A stretch of 64,000 nt of DNA from Bacteroidales bacterium (GTDB taxonomy: Bacteria > Bacteroidota > Bacteroidia > Bacteroidales > Lentimicrobiaceae). The position numbers and the translations under genes were made by a program. This document shows, in pieces, positions 16,178-25,274 of this stretch (within the stretch, counting starts at the first letter, position 1; each line of letters opens with the position of its first letter). The notes beneath the pieces were generated by a model. That model worked only from the letters and a program-made list of their open reading frames with translations, ran no database searches and was not told the origin of the DNA. Location of the stretch: positions 1 to 64,000 of the forward strand of contig JADJEQ010000008.1 of the NCBI GenBank assembly GCA_016709025.1, in the 5' to 3' direction.

Positions 16178-17113
16178 CTAAAGTTTCTTAAGATACTCTT
16201 CAATCTTCACAGGGTCAATCGGCACATAACCGGCCTCAGTCACATACTTTTGCCCATCGGTCAGGCACCAGCGGATAAAATCGAGGGTAGATTGTTTCTG
16301 AGGCTTGCCTTTTGACACAAAGTAGAGTTCACGGGCGGGAGGCGACGGGTAAATGCCATCAGCAATCGCTTTCAATACCTGTTCAAAACTGTTGTAGAAA
16401 TCTTCCTCAGGGTCGATGTTCCCATTGCCATTGATATCAATCGGCGCTACCTCAATCCCTGGCCGTTTCTTACCGGTATTAATATCGTAAGCATAAGCAG
16501 TATTGTTGAATCCAATTCCTAGTTTGTCTTTAGCTACCGCATCGGCCAGACCGGGATCACCGAAAATGCCAATGCCCAGCAGATTCTCCTGTTTCCCGCC
16601 AAGGTATTTGGCCCAGGTTTCTGCAGCACCACATGCATCGGAACGGGTATAGACCACCATTTGTCCTCTTTCAGGCATTTTGAGAATATCTCCCCAGTCT
16701 TTGTTTTTTTCTTCAGTAAAAATAGCGGTGAAGGCTTCTTTGGTCAGCCCTTTTTGCTTAATCGTTCCAAGGAAGGGATTTTGATCGCTGATGGTTGGCA
16801 CTACGGCATCAATGGTAAGTCCGACCCACCAGACACCCTGTTTTTTTTCTTCTTCCGCTATTTCCCTGGAGAACATGCCCAGATCAACGGTTCCGGCCAG
16901 TGCATCGGCCATGCCTTTGCCTGCGCCACCACCCGAAACATTAAACCTGATTTCAGGATGTGTTTTTTTGTATTCTTCTGTCCACTTAACAGCCAATGGA
17001 TACAGTGCGAAAGCGCCAGAAAGACTGATGGTCTGGTCCTTCTTCTTTTGTGAAGCACAGGCTGAGAGCATGATTGCTGCCACCAGCAGTAGGATATATT
17101 TTGATTTTTTCAT
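16178..17113 (-). CDS. pstS: Phosphate-binding lipoprotein PstS
   Basis: The 311-residue protein has a lipoprotein signal with lipobox LSAC (Cys19), then a periplasmic binding-protein fold. The phosphate-contact motifs are visible: SGAFALYPLAVKW, SGGGAGKGMADAL, TRSDACGAAETWAKYLGG. PstS captures phosphate and hands it to PstCA. It lies 10 bp downstream of the porin gene, so porin and binding protein share a transcript; a repeat-filled gap then separates it from pstC. An Asp-rich insert DINGNGNIDPEEDF resembles a calcium loop and is unusual for PstS, though similar loops occur in Bacteroidota relatives. Confidence 0.93.
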   Translation of the reverse strand: MKKSKYILLLVAAIMLSACASQKKKDQTISLSGAFALYPLAVKWTEEYKKTHPEIRFNVSGGGAGKGMADALAGTVDLGMFSREIAEEEKKQGVWWVGLTIDAVVPTISDQNPFLGTIKQKGLTKEAFTAIFTEEKNKDWGDILKMPERGQMVVYTRSDACGAAETWAKYLGGKQENLLGIGIFGDPGLADAVAKDKLGIGFNNTAYAYDINTGKKRPGIEVAPIDINGNGNIDPEEDFYNSFEQVLKAIADGIYPSPPARELYFVSKGKPQKQSTLDFIRWCLTDGQKYVTEAGYVPIDPVKIEEYLKKL

Positions 17114-17123
17114 GGCTGGAAAT

Positions 17124-18407
17124 TTATTTTTCAGATGAAGGGGCTTGTTTAAAAAGATTAAGGTTGATGTTAAGTTGTATATAAAAAAACTGCGAGAACT
17201 TTTCTTCAGGAATGCTCTGGATTTCTTTCAATGTTTCTGTGGGAATGTAAAAGCAATATCCGCTCTCAAGATCTCCCCATTCGTTGATTTTATACTTCAG
17301 AATCAGATCATTCTCAATTCCAAGGTCTTTATCTTCCGGTGTTGCCGGATTGGCTTGCGCCAATGCAAAATGATGAATGGTATTTCTCAGGCTGACTTTT
17401 TTTGAAAATTTGTAGTCAAGCCATAAATAAATGTCAGATAATCCTCCCTGTTTTGTTTGTGATGCAAAAGATCTGTAAAAATCCATTGCCCCAAAAAATT
17501 TATGACGGTTCCCGTATAAGGGATCAAATAAATTGTCGGTTCCATCTGTTCCGACAGTGCTGTTGTTTCCCGACAGATATCCCACTCCCAGCCCGGGTGT
17601 AAAGTTCCCCAGTTTATATCCGGCATCGGCATCAATCAGGTAGGCGCTGATCTGATTTCCTTTCTGGTTTTTCCCATACTGATAATAAGCATCTCCCCAT
17701 ACATTGAAATTGCCGCTTTTATATTCTCCGTAAAAACCGGTTGTATGCCTGAAATTCAATGCATTGGTCGTGTCAGTTTCAGTTACACCGGACGAAATAT
17801 GTAAAAACGAAAGAGTGAGATGATCGTTGAATTTCCGGTTAGCCCAGAGATAGTTCAGCGATTTGATTCTGCTGGTAGGATAATAATTTTCCGAAGTTGG
17901 CTCTAACAGGGTATTCCAGACAGCCCCCGCATGAATATTTGTAGTCCCTGCGAGAAGTTTTAATACAACAGCATCGTAGGAAATGCCGGTTTGATTCCAG
18001 TTCCGGTCGCCCAGAAGTCGTTTGTTATCATATACCAGCTGTTGACGACCTGCAGAGATCCATCCGTTATTGCCGATTTTCAGTTCAGCATAAGCTTCAA
18101 GCAGGTCAAGTGAAGGATTGTCGCCGACACCGGTTGAAGATTGCATTGCCTGATCGCCCCAGATGCGGACATCCTGTGGCGTGACCTTCACTTTCAGCAA
18201 TTTGGATTCGTAACTGAATGAAAGCCTCGTTCGTTGTGAGATAAATACTGCCGGATTCAGTCCTTCGGCAGCCAGTTTCTGATAACCATCGCGGATTTCG
18301 AAACGGCTTCGCAACTGGGCATCCACACTGAACTGGGCAAATCCGTTTTGAATTAAGAAGAAAGTACTTATGCAGGAAAGTAGAAAAAATTTACGTACGT
18401 GCTTCAT
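17124..18407 (-). CDS. Outer-membrane porin (alginate-export/phosphate porin-like beta barrel)
   Basis: The 427-residue protein has a signal peptide ending NGFAQ (about residue 25). The rest has the alternating pattern and aromatic girdles of a beta barrel, with LRSRFEIRDGYQ near the start and RQQLVYDNKRLLGDRNWNQT, which match alginate-export-type barrels. It ends without a classical C-terminal Phe. It is co-transcribed with pstS (10 bp apart), so the simplest reading is a porin that lets phosphate or phosphorylated compounds through the outer membrane under phosphate limitation. The family name does not prove alginate as substrate. Confidence 0.82.
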   Translation of the reverse strand: MKHVRKFFLLSCISTFFLIQNGFAQFSVDAQLRSRFEIRDGYQKLAAEGLNPAVFISQRTRLSFSYESKLLKVKVTPQDVRIWGDQAMQSSTGVGDNPSLDLLEAYAELKIGNNGWISAGRQQLVYDNKRLLGDRNWNQTGISYDAVVLKLLAGTTNIHAGAVWNTLLEPTSENYYPTSRIKSLNYLWANRKFNDHLTLSFLHISSGVTETDTTNALNFRHTTGFYGEYKSGNFNVWGDAYYQYGKNQKGNQISAYLIDADAGYKLGNFTPGLGVGYLSGNNSTVGTDGTDNLFDPLYGNRHKFFGAMDFYRSFASQTKQGGLSDIYLWLDYKFSKKVSLRNTIHHFALAQANPATPEDKDLGIENDLILKYKINEWGDLESGYCFYIPTETLKEIQSIPEEKFSQFFYIQLNINLNLFKQAPSSEK

Positions 18408-18431
18408 CTATCGCGAAATTTTGGATCTCAG

Positions 18432-18439
18432 CAAAATTA
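18432..18439 (-). promoter_or_regulatory. -7 promoter motif for the porin-pstS transcript
   Basis: The minus strand reads TAATTTTG, a match to TAnnTTTG, 25 bp before the porin ATG. The -33 box is not clear. Confidence 0.4.
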
Positions 18440-18747
18440 CAACCATAGATGTTTCTGAAAAACAGTCTTTAAGCGTAAGCAGCAGGCTACGTTTTAAGGC
18501 GAACGGATACGTTTAAAAGCCTATAGGATTGTAAATTTTAAATCAGGGTATACTTCGGGAAAATGAATTTTATTTTCGGGGAACCGGCTTTTAGCTCCCG
18601 ACTTCACTACAACGCGATAACGGCTGAAAAATCTGACTAAAGGAATTTTCGGATAGTTGTTTCTTTTAAATTAAGCAACTGCATTCTGTCAAAGTAAAAG
18701 AGTTTTAAAGGGCTAAAGGCAAAATCAAAATCAAACCTGAGTTTGAT

Positions 18748-18755
18748 TACTTTTG
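18748..18755 (+). promoter_or_regulatory. -7 promoter motif that sets the start of the hybrid kinase
   Basis: TACTTTTG matches TAnnTTTG. An in-frame TTG codon overlaps this motif, but transcription would begin after it, which favours the ATG at 18777 as the real start. Confidence 0.45.
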
Positions 18756-18776
18756 CAAAATATAGCAACATCCAAA

Positions 18777-21023
18777 ATGATTTATAACAGAATAACATTG
18801 GCCTTTCCTGAAAAGGAAGAAAAGCTGTTCCTGGATAAATACTTTTTAGACTCCCTTCTGCAGGTCAGGGTTTCATTTATAATCGTTTCATTTCTTTATG
18901 GCGTATTCGGATACCTCGATTCACTTATGTTTCCTGAGTATGCATCTCTTTTCCATGTCATCCGATATTTATTCGTTGTTCCGGTCTTGTTATCGGTTTT
19001 TTTTCTATCATTCACCAGGGCTTTCAGAAAAATATGGCAGTTGCTGTTGTTTCTCAGCTTAATAATTGGCGGATCCGGGATTAGTATAATGATTATGCAT
19101 GTACCCGAGAACTATGCCTATTATGCCGGTATGATGCTGATTTTTTCGGCAGGTTATTTTTTTATCAGACTCCGGTTCTTACTATCATCAATAGCGGGTT
19201 GGATTGTTCTGCTGGTGTACAACCTGGGAGCAATATTTTATGCTGATTCTCCGGCCATAACGCTTGTGAACACCAATTTCTTTTTTATCAGTGCAAATGT
19301 TATTGGAATGTTTGCGGCATACAGCATAGAATATTCTGCACGTCGCAATTTTTTCCTGAATTATCAACTTGACAATGAAAAATTGCTCGTTGAATACAGT
19401 AATAAAAACCTCGAAAAAACAGTTGAGGAACGCACCAATGAGCTGCTTTTGGCGAAAGAAGCTGCTGAAACAATCAATGCGAACGTTACGGCAATAATAG
19501 AAGGTACACAGAATAATATATGGGCTTTTAATAAGAATTTCGAAATATTGTATATCAATCACGTATTTCAAAGGGAGTTTGAAAAAACGTTCGGTGTTCT
19601 GTTGTCTCCTGGTATCAGCCTTATCGGATCACTGCCAGAGTCAATGCGCCCTTTATGGAAATCGCGTTACGAAAGGGTTCTGAACAATGAACAATTTACA
19701 GTTGAAGATGCAATTGATTCGGGAAATGGGATCGTTTTTATCGAAGTATCTTTTAATCCCATTGTTAAAAAAGGAGAGGTGGTTGGTGGTTCATGCTTTG
19801 GCGAAGATATAACAGACCGGAAGCTATCAGAAATTAAGCTGAAAAAGGCTCTTGAACTTGCCGAGGAGAGTGATCGACTCAAATCGGCCTTTCTTGCAAA
19901 TATGAGCCACGAAATCCGAACGCCGATGAATGGTATACTGGGATTTTCCGAATTGCTGAAAAATCCGGGTCTGACCGGTGATCAGCAACAGGAGTACATC
20001 AGCATCATCGAAAAAAGCGGAACCCGTATGTTAAATATTATCAACGATATAGTCGACATTTCAAAAATTGAAGCTGGTTTGATGAAACTGGATTTAAAGG
20101 AATCAAATATCAATGAGCATATTGAATACATTTATGCTTTCTTCAAGCCGGAAGTAGAAGCTAAAGGGATAAAATTCACTTACAGATATTCACTGCCCGC
20201 AAAAGAATCTGTTATTTATTCTGATCGGGAAAAGATATATGCCATTTTGACCAATCTTGTTAAAAATGCCATCAAGTATACAGAAGAAGGCGCAATAGAA
20301 TTTGGATACCTGAAAAAAGGCGATTTCCTTGAGTTCTACGTGAAGGACACTGGAATTGGCATCCCGGAGAACAGACAAGAAGCCATTTTTGAAAGGTTTA
20401 TTCAGGCAGATATCGCCGATAAAATGGCACGGCAGGGTGCTGGATTGGGGTTGTCAATCTCAAAAGCTTATATAGAAATGTTTGGCGGCAACATTTGGGT
20501 TGAGAGCGTGGAGGGGGTTGGCTCAACATTTTATTTTACTTTACCATACAATGTCGCCCGGGAAAATACCCTGACCCCAAAGGATATGCAGGATTATAGC
20601 ACTTTGCCCAACATTTCAAATGAAGTTCGGGGGCTGAAGATACTGATTGCCGAAGATGATGAAACTTCTGGAATCCTGCTGGAAATCGCAGCTAAGATGG
20701 TTGGGACAGTTATTTTAAAAGCAGGAACAGGTATTGAAGCCCTTGAGACTTACCGTAATAATCCTGATATTGATTTAATACTTATGGATATACAAATGCC
20801 GGGATTGAACGGATACGAGGTTACCCGCCAGATCCGCCAATTAAGCACGGATGTGATTATCATTGCACAAACAGCTTACGGGTTAGCCGGCGACAGAGAA
20901 AAGGCCATAAATTCAGGGTGCAACGATTACATCGCAAAGCCTGTTACTACAGCCAAATTACTTTCAATCATAAAGAAGCAATTCGGGAATAGTACATGGA
21001 GAATTGACAAAGAGAAAGTGTGA
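18777..21023 (+). CDS. Membrane-bound hybrid sensor histidine kinase
   Basis: With the ATG start the protein has 748 residues. About six membrane helices fill the first 190 residues (for example FLYGVFGYLD and AGWIVLLVYNLGAIF). A coiled linker and a PAS-like domain follow, with ITDRKLSEIKLKKALELAEE. The HisKA domain carries the phosphoacceptor in FLANMSHEIRTPMNGILGFS, and the ATPase boxes are NLVKNAIKYTEEG, DTGIGIPENR and GAGLGLSISKAY. A C-terminal receiver has ILIAEDDE and the phosphoacceptor Asp in LILMDIQMPGLNG. All catalytic residues are present. There is no DNA-binding domain, so output goes to another partner. The next gene starts 45 bp downstream and may be co-transcribed. Confidence 0.93.
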   Translation: MIYNRITLAFPEKEEKLFLDKYFLDSLLQVRVSFIIVSFLYGVFGYLDSLMFPEYASLFHVIRYLFVVPVLLSVFFLSFTRAFRKIWQLLLFLSLIIGGSGISIMIMHVPENYAYYAGMMLIFSAGYFFIRLRFLLSSIAGWIVLLVYNLGAIFYADSPAITLVNTNFFFISANVIGMFAAYSIEYSARRNFFLNYQLDNEKLLVEYSNKNLEKTVEERTNELLLAKEAAETINANVTAIIEGTQNNIWAFNKNFEILYINHVFQREFEKTFGVLLSPGISLIGSLPESMRPLWKSRYERVLNNEQFTVEDAIDSGNGIVFIEVSFNPIVKKGEVVGGSCFGEDITDRKLSEIKLKKALELAEESDRLKSAFLANMSHEIRTPMNGILGFSELLKNPGLTGDQQQEYISIIEKSGTRMLNIINDIVDISKIEAGLMKLDLKESNINEHIEYIYAFFKPEVEAKGIKFTYRYSLPAKESVIYSDREKIYAILTNLVKNAIKYTEEGAIEFGYLKKGDFLEFYVKDTGIGIPENRQEAIFERFIQADIADKMARQGAGLGLSISKAYIEMFGGNIWVESVEGVGSTFYFTLPYNVARENTLTPKDMQDYSTLPNISNEVRGLKILIAEDDETSGILLEIAAKMVGTVILKAGTGIEALETYRNNPDIDLILMDIQMPGLNGYEVTRQIRQLSTDVIIIAQTAYGLAGDREKAINSGCNDYIAKPVTTAKLLSIIKKQFGNSTWRIDKEKV

Positions 21024-21068
21024 ATCCTTCATTTATCCGACCATTTTAAGGTATAATTACATAATCAG

Positions 21069-22214
21069 ATGAATCATAAAATTAAATTCTTAGTATTTTT
21101 TATTCTAGGATTGGTTCCATTTATTTTGTCAGCTCAGCAAGTAAACAAGGAAACTTTTGAATGGCTGAAGAATCATGCACTCAGTCCTGATAAATACATC
21201 ATCGAAAAATTTCAGTCGAATGATGTTATTTTATTGGGAGAGCACCATGTGGTGAAAGAGAACCTGTTATTTCTACAGGAAATGATTCCTATACTTTATC
21301 AAAACAGAGTATATAACATAGGAATGGAGTTTGGTGCTTCTGAATTCCAAAACGAGTTGGACGAACTGGTTAACGCTCCGGACTATGATGAAGAAAAAGC
21401 AAAAGCAATCATGTTTGCTTACAATGTTGCCTGGGGTTTTCAGGAATATCTGGATGTATACAAAGCGGCATGGAAACTGAACCGCTCTTTGCCTGATGGT
21501 GCCAGAAAATTCAGGATCCTGAATTTAAGCTATGTCTTCGACTGGGAGAAATTCAATGGAAAAAGAACATCTGAAAGTATGAGGCTGGTTTTCAATAAAG
21601 GTACTGTGGACAAATACAGGGCCGAAATCATTGAAAAGGAAATTATTGGTAAAAATGAAAAAGTTCTGGTCCTGGTGGGTACACCCCATGCCTATACCCG
21701 TTATGGTTCTCCTTATTTTAAATACAATGGAGACAATTTTTGTGATTACGATTTTGACTGGTTAGGCAACAGGTTGTATAAAAAGTATCCGGAAAAAGTA
21801 TTTAATATTATCCTGCATCAGGCATTTACTCAAAAGGAAAATGATAACTATTTTCTGATTTCTCCATCAGATGGAGCCATTGAACAATTGATGAAGCAAA
21901 ATTCAGATAAACCAGCCGGATTTGATCTGTCAGGCACTCCCATCGGGAAATTGCCGGATAACAGCATTAACAGTGTGTGCTATGAGAATTTTACCCTCGA
22001 ACAATATTTTGACGGGTATATTTTCTTAAAACCTCTCCGTGAACTGGAAGGTTGCACCGTTATCAATGATTTTGTGAATGAGCAGAATTTTGAATATGCG
22101 GTAAAAAATTTCCCGGATCCGGATTGGCATGAGAAAATAGCGACTTTAGATGACCTGAAAAGATTTATCAAAAGCAATTCTGAGAGAATTTCGATTCAGT
22201 ATCAGGGACTATAA
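21069..22214 (+). CDS. Secreted ChaN/erythromycin-esterase-like protein (GEHH motif)
   Basis: The 381-residue protein has a signal peptide ending ILSAQ (about residue 23). The motif VILLGEHHVVKENLLF (about 53-68) with GMEFGASEFQNELDEL further on is shared by the ChaN/EreA/TraB-like fold, where the Glu-His pair is the presumed active or metal/haem-binding site. A second conserved-looking block, LVLVGTPHAYTRYG, carries another histidine in the position expected for the fold. It is therefore probably a metal-dependent hydrolase or haem-binding protein in the periplasm. The name erythromycin esterase would be over-specific. It lies 45 bp after the hybrid kinase gene. Confidence 0.65.
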   Translation: MNHKIKFLVFFILGLVPFILSAQQVNKETFEWLKNHALSPDKYIIEKFQSNDVILLGEHHVVKENLLFLQEMIPILYQNRVYNIGMEFGASEFQNELDELVNAPDYDEEKAKAIMFAYNVAWGFQEYLDVYKAAWKLNRSLPDGARKFRILNLSYVFDWEKFNGKRTSESMRLVFNKGTVDKYRAEIIEKEIIGKNEKVLVLVGTPHAYTRYGSPYFKYNGDNFCDYDFDWLGNRLYKKYPEKVFNIILHQAFTQKENDNYFLISPSDGAIEQLMKQNSDKPAGFDLSGTPIGKLPDNSINSVCYENFTLEQYFDGYIFLKPLRELEGCTVINDFVNEQNFEYAVKNFPDPDWHEKIATLDDLKRFIKSNSERISIQYQGL

Positions 22215-22344
22215 TGTTTAAGCAGCCCCGGTTATTATGCACAGGAGTCAGATTTTTTAGTTTTAAGCATACGATTTCTGGCAGGGAGCTTTGTTGAAGA
22301 GCGTTTAAATTAAGGTGTTAGTGGCTAACTACAATAGTTCGACA

Positions 22345-22998
22345 ATGAAAGTAAGGAAATTATTCATAATTGTTTTTTGGGCAACCATATTAGCTGTTTC
22401 ATCCTATTTCTATTACGATAACGCAATTGTATATTTATTTGGTTATAGAAGTGAGAGGTTTGGACAAAGTTTGTTTGAAAACCAGATATGGTTCATCTCT
22501 CATATAATTGGAGCGTCTTTTTCACTGTTTCTTGGGCCATTCCAGTTTTGGGGCACAATTCGTAATAAATATATTGGTTATCACAGACTTGCAGGAAAGT
22601 TGTATATTATTGGTTCTCTTGTTGCAGGTGTTTCTGCATTACGACTTTCAATAATAAATGACTGTTTAGGGTGCCGTTATTCATTGACTTTACTTTCAGT
22701 ATTGTTTTTATTAACCACATCACTGGCCTGGATTACAATAAGAAAAAAGAATATTGTGGCCCATAAGCAATTTATGACACGAAGTTATACCTGTGCAATG
22801 GCATTTGTATTCGTTAGGCTAAATCAAATAATACCGATGGACTTTTTATATTACCCGATTAATGACCCTGTCATTCAAAGAACCGTGAATGAGTGGATGT
22901 TTACATTTGTCCCAATAATTGCTGTGGAAATATTTATGATTTGGATCCCATCAATTAAAAAGAATAATCCTCAACCTTATCCGGCTGGCCGCAAATGA
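22345..22998 (+). CDS. DUF2306-like integral membrane protein
   Basis: With the ATG at 22345 the protein has 217 residues; a longer in-frame GTG start at 22315 adds ten unlikely residues. It has about six to seven helices. The block FSLFLGPFQFWGTIRNKYIG followed by YHRLAGKLYIIGSLVAG is typical of DUF2306 membrane proteins, as are the paired histidines (YHR and AHKQFMTRSY). The function of this family is unknown; the histidine layout is like cytochrome-type membrane proteins. It is on the plus strand after the GEHH gene and faces the convergent response regulator. Confidence 0.75.
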   Translation: MKVRKLFIIVFWATILAVSSYFYYDNAIVYLFGYRSERFGQSLFENQIWFISHIIGASFSLFLGPFQFWGTIRNKYIGYHRLAGKLYIIGSLVAGVSALRLSIINDCLGCRYSLTLLSVLFLLTTSLAWITIRKKNIVAHKQFMTRSYTCAMAFVFVRLNQIIPMDFLYYPINDPVIQRTVNEWMFTFVPIIAVEIFMIWIPSIKKNNPQPYPAGRK

Positions 22999-23038
22999 TC
23001 GGTTATAGATTTCGGGAATGATTGTAGATGTTCATTTC

Positions 23039-23680
23039 TTAAACCTCCACAATCCCGTTTCTTATCGCAAACATCACCAAACCGGCGGTGTTTTTTGAAT
23101 CGGTCTTCAAAAGCAGGTTTTCGCGGTGTTTATCAACGGTACGTTTGCTGATATGAAGCAAATCTGCAATTTCCTGATTCGAAAGGCCCTGGCAAATCCG
23201 ATATAAAACCTCTTCTTCCCGTTCAGAAAGTTCACTCTTTTTGGCAGGTTTTGCCTTCCGGCTGATGTTTTTTAAAATGCTGTCCAGAATCTCCGGTGAA
23301 AAGAAATTGTGGCCGGAAACAACATTCCTGATGCAATCTTCAACGTCCTGTATGCCCGAATTCTTCAGCATAAAACCCTTAGCTCCGGCATCAATCATAC
23401 GGGTGTAATATTCCTCATCGGCGTACATCGACAAGGCAATGATTTTGAGATCAGGGTGAAGGGCAAGGGCTTTTTTTGTGGCTTCAATGCCGTCAATCTC
23501 AGGCATACTGATATCCATTAAAACCAGGTCCGGAATTCCTTCACTGAGTCTGGAAAGAAATATTCTGCCATCGGCCGCCTGCTTAACCTCCCTTATAAAA
23601 GGCATATTACTGAGCAACAAGGCCAGACCTTCCCTGAAAAGGTTATGATCATCAACGAGAAAGACAGAAATTTGCTCCAT
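23039..23680 (-). CDS. NarL/LuxR-type response regulator
   Basis: With the start at MEQISVFLVDDH the protein has 213 residues; an upstream in-frame ATG adds thirteen residues read from repeat DNA. The receiver has the acidic pocket VDDHNLFREGL, the phosphoacceptor Asp in LVLMDISMPEIDG and the conserved Lys in MLKNSG. The C-terminal helix-turn-helix has SEREEEVLYRICQGLSNQEI and HISKRTVDKHRENLL, as in NarL/FixJ. It is a transcription factor, probably activated by the HisKA_3 kinase encoded about 570 bp upstream on the same strand; the space between them is filled with repeats. Confidence 0.93.
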   Translation of the reverse strand: MEQISVFLVDDHNLFREGLALLLSNMPFIREVKQAADGRIFLSRLSEGIPDLVLMDISMPEIDGIEATKKALALHPDLKIIALSMYADEEYYTRMIDAGAKGFMLKNSGIQDVEDCIRNVVSGHNFFSPEILDSILKNISRKAKPAKKSELSEREEEVLYRICQGLSNQEIADLLHISKRTVDKHRENLLLKTDSKNTAGLVMFAIRNGIVEV

Positions 23681-24249
23681 GGTTAAAAATTTCGGGTTTC
23701 GGATTAGCCAATTAGCCAATTAGCCGATTAGCTGATTAACATTTTGGTTTATTAGATGATCCTGCAGTTATTTCGTCACTTTGTCTCTTTTAGCACAGGG
23801 CACTGGGCACAGGGCAAAGGGCTAACTGAGCGGAGACCATTTCCGGTCTCTAAGTCTCTTCTCTTCGTCTCTTCACCCTTTCTCCCATTCTCTCACTCTC
23901 CTCCTTCCTCTTCACTCCCCATCTCTCTCTCCCCTTCTCTCAGTCACTCAGTCACTCAGTCTACATTCTCCTATTCATTCTGGATTGTTTCGCCCTTTCA
24001 GGGCTCTATTTCGTTGTGGTCTGAGTATCCGTGGGCTTCGCTTCGCTTCACCCACGGTTGCGATGTTTCGCCCTTTCAGGGCTATCAGTTATCTCCTGTC
24101 TTTTTATCTGTTAGTCGCTTTATCTTTTTGTCGCTAAGTCTCTCATTCTCTTAGTCTCTAAGTCCCTTTCTCCCCTTCACTCAGTCTCTTCACCCCTTCA
24201 TTCAGTCTCTTCGTCACTTAGTCACTTAGTCCCTTCGTCTCTAAGTCTC
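23681..24249. other. Repeat-filled gap between sensor kinase and response regulator
   Basis: It holds GCTAATT-type words (about 23700-23750), a long pyrimidine-rich stretch of TCTCTAAG and CACTCAGT words (about 23840-23970 and 24110-24245) and a REP-like hairpin cluster (23987-24083). The single long ORF across it is pure low-complexity and not credible as a gene. Confidence 0.75.
23987..24083 (+). repeat. REP-like cluster: two GTTTCGCCCTTTCAGGGCT copies flanking a hairpin
   Basis: GTTTCGCCCTTTCAGGGCT occurs at 23987-24005 and again at 24065-24083, 78 bp apart; each contains the short palindrome GCCCTTTCAGGGC. Between them CCGTGGG (24029-24035) and CCCACGG (24051-24057) form a separate stem around a TTCGC-repeat loop. 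This layout is like REP/BIME units mobilised by RAYT transposases; no such transposase is in the window. Confidence 0.75.
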
Positions 24250-25203
24250 TCACTTACTCAAGTCCGAAATCACCACATTTACCCTCACGCCTTCGTTTTG
24301 TCTGGTATAGATATCGAAACTTCCATTCAGCGATTTGATCCTGGATCTGATGTTGGCAAACCCCATCCCTTTGTCACTCATCTCAAGTACACTGCTGTCG
24401 AAGCCGATCCCGTCGTCCATGTAATCAAGTGAAACAGTTTGGTTTTCAACCATCAGTGAAATATATACATTGCGGGCCTTTGAATGTTTTAATGAGTTGG
24501 AAATCAACTCGCAAATAACCCTGTACAAAACTACTTCCAGATTGTAACTGAAACGCTTGTCTTCGATGTTGGTTTCAAGATTTATGGAAGGACTTTCAAT
24601 ATTGGGCAATTTTGAAATAAACGATCTGAGTGCTTTTTTCAGGCCAAAGTTATTCAATACATGCGGACTGAGTTTATTTGAAATTTCTTTCAGCGACATA
24701 ATCGATTCATCGATCAGTTTTGCGGCATTGGTCATCACTTCATCGTTGAACTTCGGGTCTTCGTTTCGCTGGCTTGCTGAAATGGCCATTTTTACGGATG
24801 AAAGCAATGGCCCCAGACCATCGTGAAGCTCTTTCGAAAAGTTTAGCCGTTCGTTTTCCTCAGTTCTGACAATTGCCGAAAGTACCCTCGACTCATTTTC
24901 CTTCCGCAATTCATCCATCCGTTTTTGAATATTGAAAATCCGCTTGATGAAAATCAGGCTGCCCAGCATCAGGATGGAGATGAGCACTCCCGTCCAGGTG
25001 CTGAGCAGTCCGGCAATGAAACTTGTTTCTTTATCAAGTACCTGAAAAAGCTCAAAAACCCTGCGGAATGCCATCAACAAAAAACCGATGGAGATCAGCC
25101 ACCAGGCAATGTTGGTTTTGGTTCTTTTGGTAAGCGAGAGGGCAATGATCGCTGCCGCAAACTGCAGTATAATTGAAAGTATCAGCGCGATCTTAATGGG
25201 CAT
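24250..25203 (-). CDS. HisKA_3 sensor histidine kinase (NarX/DesK-type)
   Basis: Starting at MPIKIALILS gives 317 residues. Three membrane helices lie in the first 95 residues (IALILSIILQFAAAIIAL; WWLISIGFLLMAF; LLSTWTGVLISILMLGSLIF). A coiled linker leads to the HisKA_3 phosphoacceptor in NFSKELHDGLGPLLSSVKMA, followed by the ATPase boxes VICELISNSLKHSKA, DYMDDGIGFD and GMGFANIRSRIKSLNG. This subfamily partners with NarL/LuxR-type regulators, and one is encoded directly downstream on the same strand. No separate sensor domain is seen, so the signal is probably sensed within the membrane. Confidence 0.93.
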   Translation of the reverse strand: MPIKIALILSIILQFAAAIIALSLTKRTKTNIAWWLISIGFLLMAFRRVFELFQVLDKETSFIAGLLSTWTGVLISILMLGSLIFIKRIFNIQKRMDELRKENESRVLSAIVRTEENERLNFSKELHDGLGPLLSSVKMAISASQRNEDPKFNDEVMTNAAKLIDESIMSLKEISNKLSPHVLNNFGLKKALRSFISKLPNIESPSINLETNIEDKRFSYNLEVVLYRVICELISNSLKHSKARNVYISLMVENQTVSLDYMDDGIGFDSSVLEMSDKGMGFANIRSRIKSLNGSFDIYTRQNEGVRVNVVISDLSK

Positions 25204-25274
25204 GGTTTGGTGTTTTGATGTCAAAAAATTAGTTTTCGGTATGGACCCAACCTCGTTTCATACCGATTGTGGTT

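Larger units (their letters stand above)
18408..18776. other. Divergent promoter region, porin/pst versus hybrid kinase
   Basis: The gap holds promoter motifs for both directions (18432-18439 minus; 18748-18755 plus). No clear Pho-box-like tandem repeats and no ORF were seen. Confidence 0.5.

Noticed and set aside
23756..24154. A 132-codon ORF in the gap between kinase and regulator
   Set aside because: It is read entirely from pyrimidine-rich short repeats and REP-like hairpins; the Ser/Pro/Leu-rich product is low complexity.
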